Source: Chrysomallon squamiferum (lineage: Eukaryota > Mollusca > Gastropoda > Neomphalida > Peltospiridae). Taken from it: a stretch of 64,000 nt of DNA. Numbering within the stretch: position 1 is the stretch's first letter; the number at the start of each line of letters is the position of its first letter. Below the pieces are notes generated by a model. That model searched no databases and was not told the DNA's origin. It saw only the letters and a program-made list of their open reading frames with translations. The stretch spans positions 11,257,077 to 11,321,076 of the forward strand of contig CM022666.1 of NCBI GenBank assembly GCA_012295275.1, given 5' to 3'. Positions 15,001 to 27,300 of the stretch are shown in pieces. Made by a program: the position numbers and the translations under genes.

Positions 15001-17122
15001 TCCCTGTGTTTTAAAAGTATAAAGTAAGTAAAAGTCTTTAAAATTATGGGGTTTTTATGGCAATATAATTTAATTAAGTTTTCCTTTTATTTTCTATAAT
15101 GACATTTTAAATTAAAAATAATATTCTACCCTTCTCAGTCTTTCATTTTGTTTTAATTATTTTGTTTTTGTGTCTTTTAACATTTTAGTCTGGAAAATAT
15201 GACATGGCCACTGACCTATTAAAGAAGTGCTTGCAGTATAATAAGGTTTGTTGACAGTGCTAAATTATTCACAACTTATCTGAATTCACTATTTTATCAA
15301 AAACTTGAAAATATTTTATTTCTTCCATTTCTAAGCTTTTTTAAACATATGAATCTTCAACATAGTCACATATTTTAAGGCCAGATACTCTAGTTGAAAA
15401 TCGACCACAATATAAATCATTAATTTTTTTGGTTGAAATTTTTATATTTTAGCAGATGTTTAATGTTTAATGTGTCTCTTATTGAGTGAATACTAGTAAT
15501 GCATTTGTAATTAAAACACAGTGTTATTGTATAAAAATGGTCCGTACAAATTGTTGACTTGCCCATGTTTTCCTTTGTTTTGAAAGTTTGTTTCATGAAA
15601 TCAGCAATGTTTGGGCCTTGCCATAGCAACATGGATATATGGATAAAAAGTGACTTGAGACATATCTAAATAAAATTCTAAGTATCTACTTCACAGTTAA
15701 TGCATAACAAAAATATAAAAGTAGAGACTATTGTTTATTACTATATTTTTAAAGCCATACAAAGCAATGGAAATTTCCTTATACAAAACAGTGGGGCCAC
15801 TATCCAGATCTAACAGACGAGAATACAGAACAGCTGCCAATCTTCTGACAATCCTCCACATGCTATTATGAAAATAGCTTTCCATGTAAACAATTTTAAC
15901 TGTTGACTTTTTGTACATGTGATTTTCTCAGTTCCTAATTTTGGAAAGTTAATATAGTGTTATTTTTTTTGCAAATGCAAAGTGACAATGCTGTGTCCTA
16001 AACATGTGTCAGTACAAGCTAGGCCAGTGCAACACTCAAGTGCTTGACTGAAAAAAGAGAAGGTTAATGAATAAGATTCTATCAGCATCTACCAAAACAC
16101 TGGCACAAGAAGTACAACTGACAGCCATAAAGACTCACAAGATGTGTACAGGGCTGAAGACACTTTTCTGAAAAGGATGGTTCATGGATGATTTCACTGT
16201 GAAAAACAAAAACAACAAAATATTCCAAAGAACAAGTTCTGTCTGATTTAATGTCTACAGGATAGCTTAATGGACCCATAGAATATTTCCCTTCATCCAT
16301 GACTTTAAAGTATCCTCAGCAATTTGATATGAAATAAATGAATTTTATTTCTTTGATTTTCACATTTTCTCATTTTTTATCATCTTCAGTCTAGCAAGGA
16401 AACTTTGTAAAGCTTATTATATGTTTTATTATAATTTTGTAAAAAAGTAAAAACAATTTTAAAAATGGTGTCATGTATGGAAATACTTTAAACATTGTAA
16501 AAATATTTAAAAAAACATGATTTAAAATTCTTCTAAGAAATATCAACAATATATTTGACATAAACTTGAGGTAACTTTTACTGTTTGGTGGCCATGTTGC
16601 ATCATGTCCATAGTAAAGGTTGAAGAGAATTTTTAAATTCATCTTTTTTAATAATTTTAATCTATTACCACACTAATAAGAAAAATAAAACAGTTAAAAT
16701 ATATATATATATATATTTTTTTGCACTGTTGTGTCTGGCCTTAATAGAAGTGAACACAAAAAGGATGGTCACACAGACTTACAAACACGTGTATATTTAT
16801 GAAGAATTATTTTGTTTATTACAGTCATGCTGCAAGGCCTATGAGTATATGGGTTTTATAATGGAGAAGGAACAATCTTACAAAGATGCTGCCAATAACT
16901 ATGAGAATGCATGGAAATATGGCAACAAAAATAATCCTGTGATAGGTATTTGCCGATTCTTTTATAGAGTTTTTGCATTGTATTGTTTGAAACATTAAAT
17001 ACCTTCATATAGAGGTGGCTAAACATGTTCATGTTGATATTTATGTGCATATTGTTAATGAATATAAAAATTAAAAGAAAACTGTTAAAATTAATAAAAC
17101 TTATTTATTATTATTATTATTA

Positions 17123-17154
<32 letters not shown>

Positions 17155-18024
17155 ATTTATATAGCACCTTAGCCATATTGAGTAAGTTCAAGAGTGCATT
17201 GCAGTTTAAATTAATAAACTAAAATATAAAAAGGCATGGACATAAACAGAAACATAATGGTGAACATAAATAGTCATATTTAAATTATTTTATTTTTTAA
17301 AAGAAAATTTTCATTGTCACCTTCATTTTCCTGTATTTTACTTTCTTGTTTTGTTTTGTAGGGTACAAATTAGCTTTCAACTATATGAAAGCAAAACGAT
17401 TTGTAGATGCAGTTGATATATGTCATCATGTAAGTTTTGGGGTTTTTTTAAATATTTGTTATATGTGTAACAGTTGATATAACTGACAGTGTGATGTAAT
17501 TTAGGGCATGCAAAAACTGAGATTATGTTATAGCACAGGAAAGTATAAGCAGTGTATTAACAATGCAGTGGTGCCATCCCATGTTGTTTTTTCGTTTTTG
17601 TGTTTTTTTCTTTACTTTTGAACAGACATCAGTTCTAAGTAATAAGCAAAGTTTACATGACTTATGCACCTGCCATGGAATTGTAATCTAGCATAAAAAT
17701 ATTAAATGATTATCAGTATTTTTGAAAATATAATGTTTCTTATGTGGATGCAATACAAATTTATTTATCATTGTCAGGTTTAATAGTTAATATGTTTTAA
17801 TAAAAAAAAATTAAAATAAAATAATGTTTGAATTAATTTTGGAGATGAAAATATGACTTAATTTAACAGGTATAGATATTTACCTCATTACAGTGAATGG
17901 ATATATCTGCTCCTTGTTAACAAATAATATGTTATTATATTTCCAGGTTTTGTCAAGTCATCCAAATTATCCTAAAATAAGGAAGGATATTCTGGAAAAG
18001 GCTAGGTCCAGTCTGCGAGTGTAA
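23..18024 (+). CDS. TTC21B: TTC21B / IFT139, ciliary IFT-A subunit (3' 27 exons; 5' end outside window)
   Basis: Tetratricopeptide-repeat scaffold of the IFT-A complex, which drives retrograde transport in cilia. Coding exons: 23-130, 710-802, 1106-1235, 2445-2530, 3141-3212, 3347-3467, 3657-3763, 4037-4275, 5014-5086, 5245-5355, 6764-6816, 8794-8882, 10337-10457, 10746-10811, 11353-11455, 11782-11892, 12165-12246, 12509-12659, 13386-13547, 14002-14071, 14171-14296, 14670-14783, 14930-14983, 15189-15245, 16825-16945, 17362-17429, 17947-18024. All junctions are AG/GT and all phases close, giving about 921 residues; the vertebrate protein is about 1,316, so roughly the first 395 residues lie upstream. 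Diagnostic blocks are [15 protein letters not shown] (exon 2), [19 protein letters not shown] (exon 3), [16 protein letters not shown] (exon 15) and the C-terminal [17 protein letters not shown] and [16 protein letters not shown]. Helical TPR pairs run throughout. Vertebrates also have TTC21A; I call this the single invertebrate orthologue, named after TTC21B. Confidence 0.95.
3096..3119. repeat. (TA)n microsatellite
   Basis: About 24 bp of TA repeats ending some 20 bp upstream of the TTC21B exon at 3141, within its acceptor region. Confidence 0.85.
5343..5588 (+). repeat. 59-bp tandem repeat that duplicates a TTC21B splice donor
   Basis: Four near-identical units, each containing TATGGAAAGGTAACTGACTG, with a truncated fifth start at 5581. 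The first unit straddles the exon 10/intron junction (donor after 5355). The copies place the same exon-end/donor sequence after 5414, 5473 and 5532, an exact 59-bp period. Divergence is only a few bases, so the array is young or homogenised. Confidence 0.93.
5738..6009 (+). mobile_element. Small Tc1/mariner (Tigger/pogo-like) MITE, diverged
   Basis: The right end reads GGGATTCTCAACCTGTA and is preceded by TTTTGGATTTCAGAATTTT. This matches, in inverted orientation, the TACAGGTTGAG terminal inverted repeats of pogo/Tigger-type elements. The left end is eroded (AGTTGAAG near 5741, then GGATTTCAGAATTTTTCAG). The same family recurs at 51817-52078. It lies inside TTC21B intron 10 and has no coding capacity. 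Confidence 0.55.
6875..7823 (+). repeat. Minisatellite of 26–30-bp units in TTC21B intron 11
   Basis: Roughly thirty imperfect copies of a 30-bp unit built from GTGACACACAAAAG and AGTAAACATCCAGTAA, with 26-bp variants lacking GTAA. Because the unit is 10 codons long and has no stops on the minus strand, all three minus frames stay open for hundreds of bases. These frames encode low-complexity repeats ([10 protein letters not shown]-like) and are not genes. On the + strand most 30-bp units carry GTAAGT. Confidence 0.95.
13000..13335 (-). pseudogene. Decayed mariner-family transposase fragment
   Basis: The minus strand carries, in shifting frames, remnants resembling a mariner DDE transposase. 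These include a QQAPSKRC stretch where the family has its second catalytic-site block (DNAPSH-like), then [18 protein letters not shown] where the family has the HPPYSPDL block, then an [19 protein letters not shown] tail. Frameshifts and a stop near 13030 break it. It sits in TTC21B intron 18. The assignment rests on motif spacing read by eye. Confidence 0.55.
17104..17154. repeat. (TTA)n microsatellite
   Basis: Trinucleotide run of about 50 bp in TTC21B intron 25. Confidence 0.9.
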
Positions 18025-18993
18025 TTACACTGTCAATTCTTTTCTGTGATACAAAGAGTACAGACAAACCTGTGTGTACCATAGCACTTCACAAAAGTGG
18101 CCATTATATACAGGACCATTATTTCTTTTAAGCCTATTTTACAACTGTCATTGAGAAATACCAATACCTTTGTGAAAAATAGCATTTTTATTTTATAAGA
18201 GAATTTCAGGATTAATAAATAATAAAGAAAAGGCTATAGTTCACTTTTTAAAATTGTAATTTTGGTTTTATGTTTATTAATCCAGTGGTAGAGTGTGATT
18301 ATTTAGCAGCCAATAAGGAATCACTAAAAAGTTCATCTTAATAATCTTAAGAGAACAAATCTTTATTGACTACTGCCTGTAGCAGTTCATGTTTCATTAT
18401 GAATTGTCTAATCTCAGCAACTGGACACCTAACTTTGCTTTTTCTCAACCCTCTGGTGCATGGTAACATTGTTTCAGAGAATCTCTCAAGTGTGTGTTTG
18501 CTTTTCAGCTGAGCCTAGTAGAACTCACAGATTTTGAAATGCTATGACACTTACTGATAGTTTTCCATGAAAAATGGTGGCTACTGCCCATTATAGGCAG
18601 GTGACCATTCTGTACATGTCATTTAAAGAAGGAAATGCTTTGAGGAGAGTTGTTTGAACAGGTGACCATTATACCAGTTTCAACTACTTAGTTCAAAATA
18701 AAATGAAAGACAAAAATCATATATATAGATATAATTTAAATATTTTAAATATTTGATATATTTCATTTCAGACTTTATCTGAAAATTAGGTGATTTTTTT
18801 GTTGTTGTTTTTTAATTTATTTTGCTGTGCTGATTTCATTAAAAGAAATCAGATGTTCCTGTAATTATAAATCTCATAACTGAAGGCTGTTTGTGAATGT
18901 TTTGTAAAGTATCATTAATTACATTTACTGTGGTGTTCTTGTTATTTATGTTTGTCCTTTTTGTAAAATTTAAAGCAGAAGTTTTAAAATAAA
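18025..18993 (+). other. TTC21B: Probable 3' UTR of TTC21B with poly(A) signals
   Basis: Sequence directly after the TTC21B stop codon with no other coding signal. AATAAA-type signals occur near 18212-18225 and, more convincingly, at 18988-18993, followed by a T/GT-rich stretch. I infer that the transcript ends shortly after 19.0 kb. Transcript ends cannot be proved from the DNA alone. Confidence 0.5.
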
Positions 18994-19173
18994 GTGGTGA
19001 CAAATTGACTTAATTTGTCTTAATTTTCTTAAAATGTTTTTCTAGTTTCACATTAATTTAAAGCTTCAGTGATTTAAATAGTTTCAATTATTTTTATTTT
19101 CACCTTCGATTCTTTCATTGTAATGCACAACATGATAAAACTGATTTAAACTTGGTTTCAATACTGATTACAA

Positions 19174-19506
19174 CAGAATTCACCAACATGGTAACTGCGG
19201 GCACCAGGTCCCCCCAGGAACCACATGAGTCGCCCGCAAACCTGTTCTTAAAACAGTTACTGAGATGAATAGAATTAAAGCTGAATACTGATATTATCTG
19301 TATCCAACCTTGTTAAGTCATTGGTGATAATTATTGTGAGAAATCATTAACATGATCAGTGTCTTCACATAGATGGGTATCATTAATAATAATATACAAC
19401 TAAAAATAAACTGAGCAAATTTGTTATTTCAGAAGAGTGTAACAAACTTCTTATGACTCAGTACCTATGAAGTAGCTCTCATGTTCAAAATGGTTGGTGA
19501 CCCCTG
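19174..19506. mobile_element. hAT-like MITE
   Basis: The right end, TGGTTGGTGACCCCTG, reverse-complements to CAGGGGTCACCAACCA. The left end begins CAGAATTCACCAACATGG, which gives imperfect terminal inverted repeats sharing TCACCAAC. The interior is G+C-rich near the left end (GCGGGCACCAGGTCCCCCCA), unlike the surrounding DNA. The flanking 8-mers (GATTACAA and GTCTAAAA) are only weakly alike, so the target-site duplication is eroded or the ends are slightly off. No transposase is encoded. Confidence 0.65.
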
Positions 19507-21237
19507 GTCTAAAACAAGTATGGTTGGCTTTATTAATTAAAATGTAAGGTAAATCATTTTTAATAGAGTTAGGTCCTTTGTGATATTTTTCTCTCAGAAA
19601 ATATTAAATGTCTTCTTAATCACAAATATACGCATCTTTGGTTTTACGCATAAAAATACCTGAAAGCCAAGTTATTTATTTCTTTAAACTCGTCAAAATA
19701 AAGTGCGCATGAAGAATATTTTTACTACGTTTGTAAACAGAGAAAAATCCTCAAAAGACTGATGATAGGCAAATAACAAATTATTCACTCGGTCAAGTTA
19801 TTTTTTTATTTTCTGCTTGTACATAATTTTCAACAGTGTGCTGTCAAGATAAAATGATCAAACATTATTAACAACACCGTAAATAAATTAATTAATTAAT
19901 ATGAACATCATCTACTGTATATAAAGAAAATTAGCTATTACAAACAAACATTGTTTAATTATATACATATTTTATACTAATAACAAATCAATTTATTGAA
20001 CGTTTTGAGGTTTCCGGGTATTGTTCGCACAATCGCGCGCACACACACACAAACATACTCACGGACTCGTGCACTTCAAATATATAAATTAATGAGAACA
20101 GGTATGCAACAGTAGCAACGTATGTAAAGTAAAGTTATAGGAATAAAAATGTTTAATGCATATATACATAATATATATATGTTTCATACCAGTATATTAT
20201 TAATTTCACAGAATTTTATGTTGCGAGAAATTACAGAATTTCTTACAACTTATTTACGTTTTGTTTACGGTTGTACTTTGAACGTGTCAGGTTTCAAAAT
20301 GAATATGTAAAAAGCGACAATATACAACTATCAGAAATGAGATATTTCAATTCCCTGTGAGAAATTTCAATTTTCTCTTTGCGAGCCCGAAATCAAATAA
20401 TAAAGTTTAATTTGTTAATGGGCGTTAATAACATTGCTGTTCAACCTTTCGCTTGAAATAAAAAGAATGGATCCTTTTAGTCAGGTTAAGATGTGATACG
20501 TCCTACATAGCCAGGAGGGGGGCAGATATGGGTAATGAACTATTTATGGAAAAGATGAGCTGCTCGGAATTCTTTTATAATTCTTTTATTATTTATTTTT
20601 ATTTTTAAATCAACTCGCTAAATTTCTCAAACAAAAGTTTCTGTGAAATTAATATACTGATTTTTCTGTCTATCAAAACTTGTATTTCAGTCCCTTCTCA
20701 AAATAATACATTATTCGGAGTTCAGATGCATAACGTTAATTTAAGGTTCAATACACTAAACAGTTAACAGGAATTCATATATCTAAAACAAAAGAAGTTG
20801 TATAAACACTTAATATATTCTTAATATAAATTAAATTTAAAGAAAAACTAATTAAAGTTCTTTTCAGAATTCAAAGCATAATCAAATATTAATTGTTCAA
20901 TCAAAGAAATTGCAAGTTGGTTTATCAAAAGTCAGGGTTCAGGAATTATTTTATTTGAAAGTTGAAGTTCTAGAATGTTTATCGTTGGTGTACGATTTCC
21001 CGTGTAAGAACGAAGAAAGGAGCGATGTTTCGTCAGACTCGCACAAGAATAAACGAACGACTGTCACGCTTTTGACGTCTCTCCGTTCATAACTCTATAC
21101 TGACTTTCCGTTTGATGAAGAATTATATGTGTGACCAGACGAAACGAAAACAGAAACCATTTCAATATAAAGACAGTTAATGCTTAATGGAGAAGAAGTC
21201 TTGTACTCCTCACTTATTTACTACAAAGAACCCAGCA
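19507..21237. other. Intergenic, no gene seen
   Basis: A+T-rich DNA between TTC21B and MFSD1. It contains a short CA run near 20037-20052, a short TA run near 20170, and scattered short frames without a family match or codon structure. I see no exon with a convincing splice environment. Confidence 0.6.
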
Positions 21238-21800
21238 GGACACACGCCCCGTTTCATTAACAGGCGGACTGAATTCGAAACTGAAAAACGCTCAATTTGG
21301 TTGCAGTTGGATAGAATTTTATACAACTTATTTACATTTTGCTTATTTTACAAAAGATAAAAGGATAGAACTGTGTTTGCACTGCATTCACCGAAGGCAG
21401 GTCAGCACCCTCTGACGGTAAAGTTTTTGCTGTAAATATCGGACGTAATTTTAAAGCCCTTATCGCCTTACAGCCTTCTGCTTAAAATCGAACAATAGCG
21501 AGATAATATTATTATAATGATATATATGTCAAAGAAACACAAATTATTAATGTATACCAAAAAATTCAAATTATAAAATTGCCAATATAAAACACGACAC
21601 CCGCCCAGTGTTATTAACTAATGGATTGAATTCGAAACTGGAAAATGTGCGTTTTTTGTTTGTTTGTTTTTTACTGTTGCATTGAATTTCCTATACCTTA
21701 ATTATATTTTGCTTAATTTATAGACAACAAAATGATACACGTAGGTTTGCACTGCAGTAAAATATTGGACATGTTTTCAAAACCGTTATCGTTATTTGAT
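21238..21800. repeat. Diverged direct duplication of a ~150–200-bp module
   Basis: Copy 1 (about 21238-21470) and copy 2 (about 21595-21815) share, in the same order, ACAC.CGCCC, GGA.TGAATTCGAAACTG, a TTATTTACATTTTGCTTA / TTAATTATATTTTGCTTA block, GTTTGCACTGCA, and a GTAAA.AT.GGAC...CCCTTATCG / CCGTTATCG block. Their offset is about 356 bp. The origin is unknown; a repeat-family member or a local duplication would both explain it. Confidence 0.6.
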
Positions 21801-22089
21801 ATGTCAGTAAACAGGGAAATAATTTGAAAAGCTTAATACTTATTAAATGTCTGTTTTATGGCCATATAAAAGTATTATTTTCAAAGCAGATAACTAATAA
21901 GAAAGTTAAACGACATTTATTTATTATTAATTCTGATCAGTATTTTAATATCAAAATGCTTCAGTACTGATAAATATATAATATAGATATGGATAGATAT
22001 ATATCATTCATTCATTGTCACGGAATTCAGGTTGCGTAACAATTTGTTACTTCATCTGGAACTGGAACTGGAGAAAAATTAACGTGCTA

Positions 22090-22330
22090 AATCAGAGCGA
22101 GCCGTTGTGAAGCACGTCTGCGACAGGCACGCTTTTCTGACACAAGTGTGTCCAGCATATCGAATCGTAACGAGCTGATTGCGGTGTTTTGTTGTTGTTT
22201 TCCGCTCGTTGTGTGACAAGAATCCCTTTCTCTTTTCTTCCCCAAAACTCTTTTCTGCGACAGACACGCCCGCTGACCTGTCAGAAAGCGTGCCTGTCGT
22301 AGACGTGCTTCACAACGGCTCGCTCTGATT
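22090..22330. mobile_element. Palindromic MITE with ~50-bp terminal inverted repeats
   Basis: The left arm, about 22088-22140, starts AATCAGAGCGAGCCGTTGTG. It is almost perfectly the inverted repeat of the right arm, about 22280-22330, which ends CACAACGGCTCGCTCTGATT. A TA flanks the left side and a TA can be read at the right junction, which suggests a Tc1/mariner-type insertion. The interior carries a partial extra copy of the arm motif (CTGCGACAGACACGC). The minus-strand frames across it are by-products of the palindrome. Confidence 0.8.
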
Positions 22331-24135
22331 AGTATGGTAAGCAATTGTCTATTCTTATTTTAATAGTGTGTAATATGCAATTAACCTGTGTCAATAACAT
22401 TTATTATTCCTAAAATTTAAATGTTTTAATCTGTCCTCCGTGCAGATTCTTAATTTGACCTTACTCGTATCATTAATCAAAATTACTTAAATGTATGTTT
22501 TATGATTGTATAATGTATATCAAGTCACCTGTATATCATAATGAAATAATGAACGTGAACCTTAACTGGTGTTGTGTTTATTTCTCTAGTGGATAGATAG
22601 ACTTATTGATTTATATCGATTGCTGTCAGTTTAGAGTTTATATTCCTTGTTAGTGGCTATTAAAGCACCTTGTTATCCTAGGCTGAGATTTAAATATAAC
22701 ATCAAAGATGTTTAATGGTTTGGGCCCCGTGACAAGTCATAACTGAAAAAAAAAAAAACAACAACTAAAAAAAAAAAAAATACATCACAACAAATATAAT
22801 AATTTGTATTAAATAACAATATTAATTTTAAAAATATTTTCAATATATATATATTCTCCATACATATTTATATATTTCATATTCTTTAGGGCAATGTGAC
22901 GCAGAGAACAGTATCCTCTTTAAAATGTAATGTGTAATTTAGAAGCCCCATGGTTTCTTTAAGAATTATATATTGTGAAGTGTTGTTTTAGGTTAGGGAG
23001 ATCAGTTTTACAACATACTAGGCAGAGATGTGGCTGTCAGCTGACAGTTACATTGTTCCAGCTGACTTGGATAACTATACGTTTTTAGAGCTCTGTTTAA
23101 GTAACTGAAACGTAGTTGTGGCTTTCTAACAAATATCTATTTTACTACGTGTGTGTGTGTGAAGTATTATAACTATTAGTTACAGGATAGCTGATAATCC
23201 GAGATCAGACCGATCAAAGAAAACTGAAGTTTTCATCTCTAAAACAGTGAGTGTGAATAGGTGGGAATCTGAGGTCAACATGTGACCATCAGTAATTGTA
23301 AGCATCCATACCACAGTAGTGTTATTATTAACTGATAGTCACGTCAACGTCCTACTAAGTAGTATACTTGCGTATTCAAATACATCTTGGTGTGTGCTAT
23401 TTTACCTTGAAGGATATAAACTTTTATGAATTCTTTATTATTATTATTTTTGTTGTTGTTGTTGTTGGTATTGTTTGCACGTCAATTATTTTATCAATAC
23501 ATGTGCAACTTGCTTTATCAGTGGCATTGTTATTATTATTTTTTCCCTAATGACAATTTTTCTGGCACGATTAATGATTTTTGCACTACTTCGTCCTGTA
23601 TAGCGGGCATATTGTCAAAATCTGGTAATCGCTAATATTCATACGAGGTTATCATCAAAGCCACTCATTTCGGAGAAGAAATGCACCCGATACAAAACAA
23701 ATTAATTCATGGCCCAAAATTGCATTTGTATCCTATCGGTGTCGTTTCAAGCCGTAGACTTGATTCGAGTCCAGCGCGCACTCCATATAATAATATTTTG
23801 CGATTAGTTTGTAGTTGTTCGTCCGTATTATTAAACGAAACAAGGATTTCTGAAACTATATAGATGTTCGCTCAGTGTAACAAACTCAAGGCTAAACCAT
23901 TTAAACACAAGAAGTGTCAATTAAATAAATCAAGATTATTAACTAGATGCATATATTAAATCTATGTAATAATCAATGAATATTCTTACCGTATTCGTTA
24001 TATAATTATACAACATTTATATTCGTTTATTTTTAGCGACTATCTCGTGATCGTCATATGATAACTTACTCATTTCAGGGTAAAGTAACTCGTTAGTGTC
24101 AATGCATTTGTACTGGATACAAAGAAGGCAGAACA
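22331..24135. other. Intergenic / upstream region of MFSD1
   Basis: A+T-rich, with homopolymer A runs near 22745-22785. TTTCAG at 24073-24078 directly upstream of the MFSD1 start could be the acceptor of a leader intron, which would place the 5' UTR of the coding exon at 24079-24135. A true promoter cannot be located by eye. No other gene seen. Confidence 0.4.
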
Positions 24136-24299
24136 ATGTCTGAAACAGAAGATGAAAAAAAACATCTTTTAGGTTCTTCGAGTGAAGAAGAAGAACTGTC
24201 AGGATGTGGTGCTACTCTGGCGTGCAACCCAAGGAGAGCTCTGCACAAGTACTTAATTTTAGTAATCATGTGCTTCCTTAGTTTCGGTATGTATAAAGA

Positions 24300-24351
<52 letters not shown>

Positions 24352-27300
24352 GTAAAAGGCCCACATAATTGATATAATGAACAGACTGTTTACAGCTGTT
24401 AATGCTTATGGCAAAAATAAGACAATATACATCATTAAATAAAAATATTCTTGAATGGCTTAAAAGTGAAATAACAGGCTGTCAAAAAGTGTTTGTTAAT
24501 TGAAAATAGAGGCAGATTCATTTTAGAAATCAGTTTTTCAAAATAATAAATGTGTCATTTTGAAACATTTCAGGGAGCTATTTTTGTTATGATAACCCAG
24601 CTGCTCTACAAGACACAATGATAAAAGATCTTGGATTGAGTGAAAGTGAATTTATGGAATTTTATTCTTGGTATTCATGGCCTAATGTCATCTTGTGCTT
24701 TTTTGGTGGCTTTCTTATTGATAGAGTCTTTGGTGTCCGTTTGGGTGCAATCATTTTCAGCTGTTTTGTTACAGTTGGGCAGGTTTGTATATTAGTTTTA
24801 ACTTATCTTTTACAACATACAGGAATATGTGCATTCTGTTTTACTGTTGCCAGTACTATTAATTAAAGTGTTCAGTTATTATCATCATAAATGTTACTAT
24901 GTCATCAACCATTTAATTTTTCATTATTACCAAAGAAAAGGAAAATTGGATACAATTTTAACTATTTCACTCGATAAAAATGTTTTATTTTCAGGTTTTG
25001 TTTGCTCTTGGGTCTCTGTTTAATTTGTTTCCACTAATGTGTGCAGCTCGTTTTGTTTTTGGGTAAGTTTTAAAACATTTAAAAAAAAAAACATCCTTTT
25101 CACACAAAAATAACAAAAAGTATTATCAGTGATGCCAGTGTAAGTTTACTGAATTAATCAGCAAACTTCAAATGGTGTTGTCTGGGAGTATAAATCTTTT
25201 AAATTTATTTTTCAGACACTTGTAATTTGGTTGAATGCTCTTTTAACTTTCAGAAACCTATTATCACAGATTTGTGTTATGTTAAATAAAATTAATATTG
25301 ATTTTTGATTTTCAGTATTGGAGGAGAATCCTTGGCAGTTGCTCAGAATACATATGCTGTGAAATGGTTTCAAGGAAAAGAGTTAAACATGGTTTTTGGT
25401 CTTCAACTTAGTTTTTCTCGTGTTGTATGTATTTCATGTTATCTGATTATTTCCCACTAAATAACAGAAGCAATAATAAATGAAATATAATTATTAGTCT
25501 AACAAACATTAAAAGCATATACAGTTAAAAGTAATTGTCAGAATAAATTATGACAGAACAAATATGAATTATGCATGAATATTAAATGTGTATGTCATTT
25601 TGAAGTTACTGGAAGTAATTTAGAAACTGTTTTCAATGTTTATTTTTAGGGCAGTACAGTTAATATGAATGTGATGCTACCAGTTTATCAGCTTATAAAC
25701 GAACATTTTTCTGGCTACACATGCCTGGGTGTCGCTTTATTTGTGGGTATGTCTCTTATTTTATGTCATATGAAAGGTTTTCAGTTTCTTTACAAACAAT
25801 ACAGAGTGAAAATTATTTGTTATTGATCCCTAAGTTAAAAAATACATTTCTTTTTTTTTTTTTATTATTATGAAATGATAAAGTGATAAAAAAAAAAAAA
25901 AATGACTTTAATAAGTAATATCTATGTTTTAATAGGTGCAGGAACATGTGTGTTTTCATTGTTTTGTGCTTTGGCCCTGGCATTCTTTGACAAGCGGAAT
26001 GACAGAGTTTTGAAGAGGAAAGTAAAGAAGACAGGTTAGTGTATAAAATGCACATTTAAATAATGTGACCTTCATCATTGTATTGTGATTTATATTGGTC
26101 AAACACATTAGATTGAACCAGTGTTGTAATGGTATGAGAAGAACTTGATGTGCAACTCCAAAGAAATAGTCTTCCTTGTCATCATAACTACACAAGTGTT
26201 GTGCTTTTACATAGCAGTGTGAACAACCATAGTACACAGTAACAAATGCTCTGCCTTAGTCTTTTGTGAACTATCATAATCTACAGAAATGCATGCACTA
26301 CCTCAGTATAGAGTCATTTATGAACACTAGGTTAGTGTTTAGTAATGTATGAACTACCATAATCTGAAAAAAATGTAAACACTACCTGAGTGTATAGTAA
26401 TCATTGTAATATATGAATACCATAGTCTTTAGAAAAATAAACACAGACATTTATAAAACTGACATTTATGGTCAGCTGATTTTGGTATTAACAAGTATGG
26501 TCATGTAACAAATTTTCTGATTTTGACTTGCTGTATGCCCCAACATACACCAGAGCTTGCCCAGTTGTCTTAGAGAATAACATAAAATATGCTGACTTGT
26601 AGATCTTTATTTTAATTGTTCAGTAAGTTGCTGAGTATTAACAAATGAATTTAATACAAATATTTTTTTTAATTTTCAACCATTTACATTGGCTGTATTC
26701 TTGTCATTGACTTAGTCTTGAAGAATTTGTATGATATATCTGTGTTTTGAAGTCAGTTATTTTAGGGAGTCAATACAAGAGAAAAGGAGAGGGAATTGGG
26801 TTTTCCTTTATAGAGTTTAAAATGTTATTGAAGCATATGATGGGGAGATCTTAATGTTTAAAATAATAAAACTGTTAGAAGGAATAACCAGATTGTTTTG
26901 AATTACATAATAGTTCTTCAATGGCCTTTTAATATGACTCAGCAGGAATGTGCCTTATGATATCACACATTCAGCGTTTGGGCATTTGACAGTGTACAAG
27001 TACCAACACATGGTCAGCTAATTGCAACAACTTGACAATAACAAATCAATCAACTAAAAACATTTTTTTAAATAACTACATAGAAAACTATATTAATTGA
27101 AATATGACACAAAATGACTTTGTTTCTTGATGATTTACATTAACAAAAATCAGTTGACAGCAGATTATGAGGTAAATTCTACTATGTTTTTCATTAGAGT
27201 ATATTACTTGAAGTGATGGCAGAAAGCAAGGTCTTGTGTATTTTGTGTATTTAAATGCTTGGTACTCAGCATTTTTAGGGAGATAAATGTAGAATATATT

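Noticed and set aside
15697-16300. Short minus-strand frames in TTC21B intron 24
   Set aside because: They are less A+T-rich than the surroundings but have no family match and no splice sites; possibly old repeat DNA.
18595-18672. Repeated AGGTGACCATT in the TTC21B 3' UTR
   Set aside because: Only two short copies without further similarity; likely chance.
22079-22344. Two overlapping minus-strand frames of 62 and 85 codons
   Set aside because: They are produced by the palindromic MITE; the peptides mirror its inverted arms and match no family.
23755-23810. B-box-like GATTCGAGTCC suggesting a tRNA or SINE
   Set aside because: The stem around the loop does not pair and no A box is found at the right distance.
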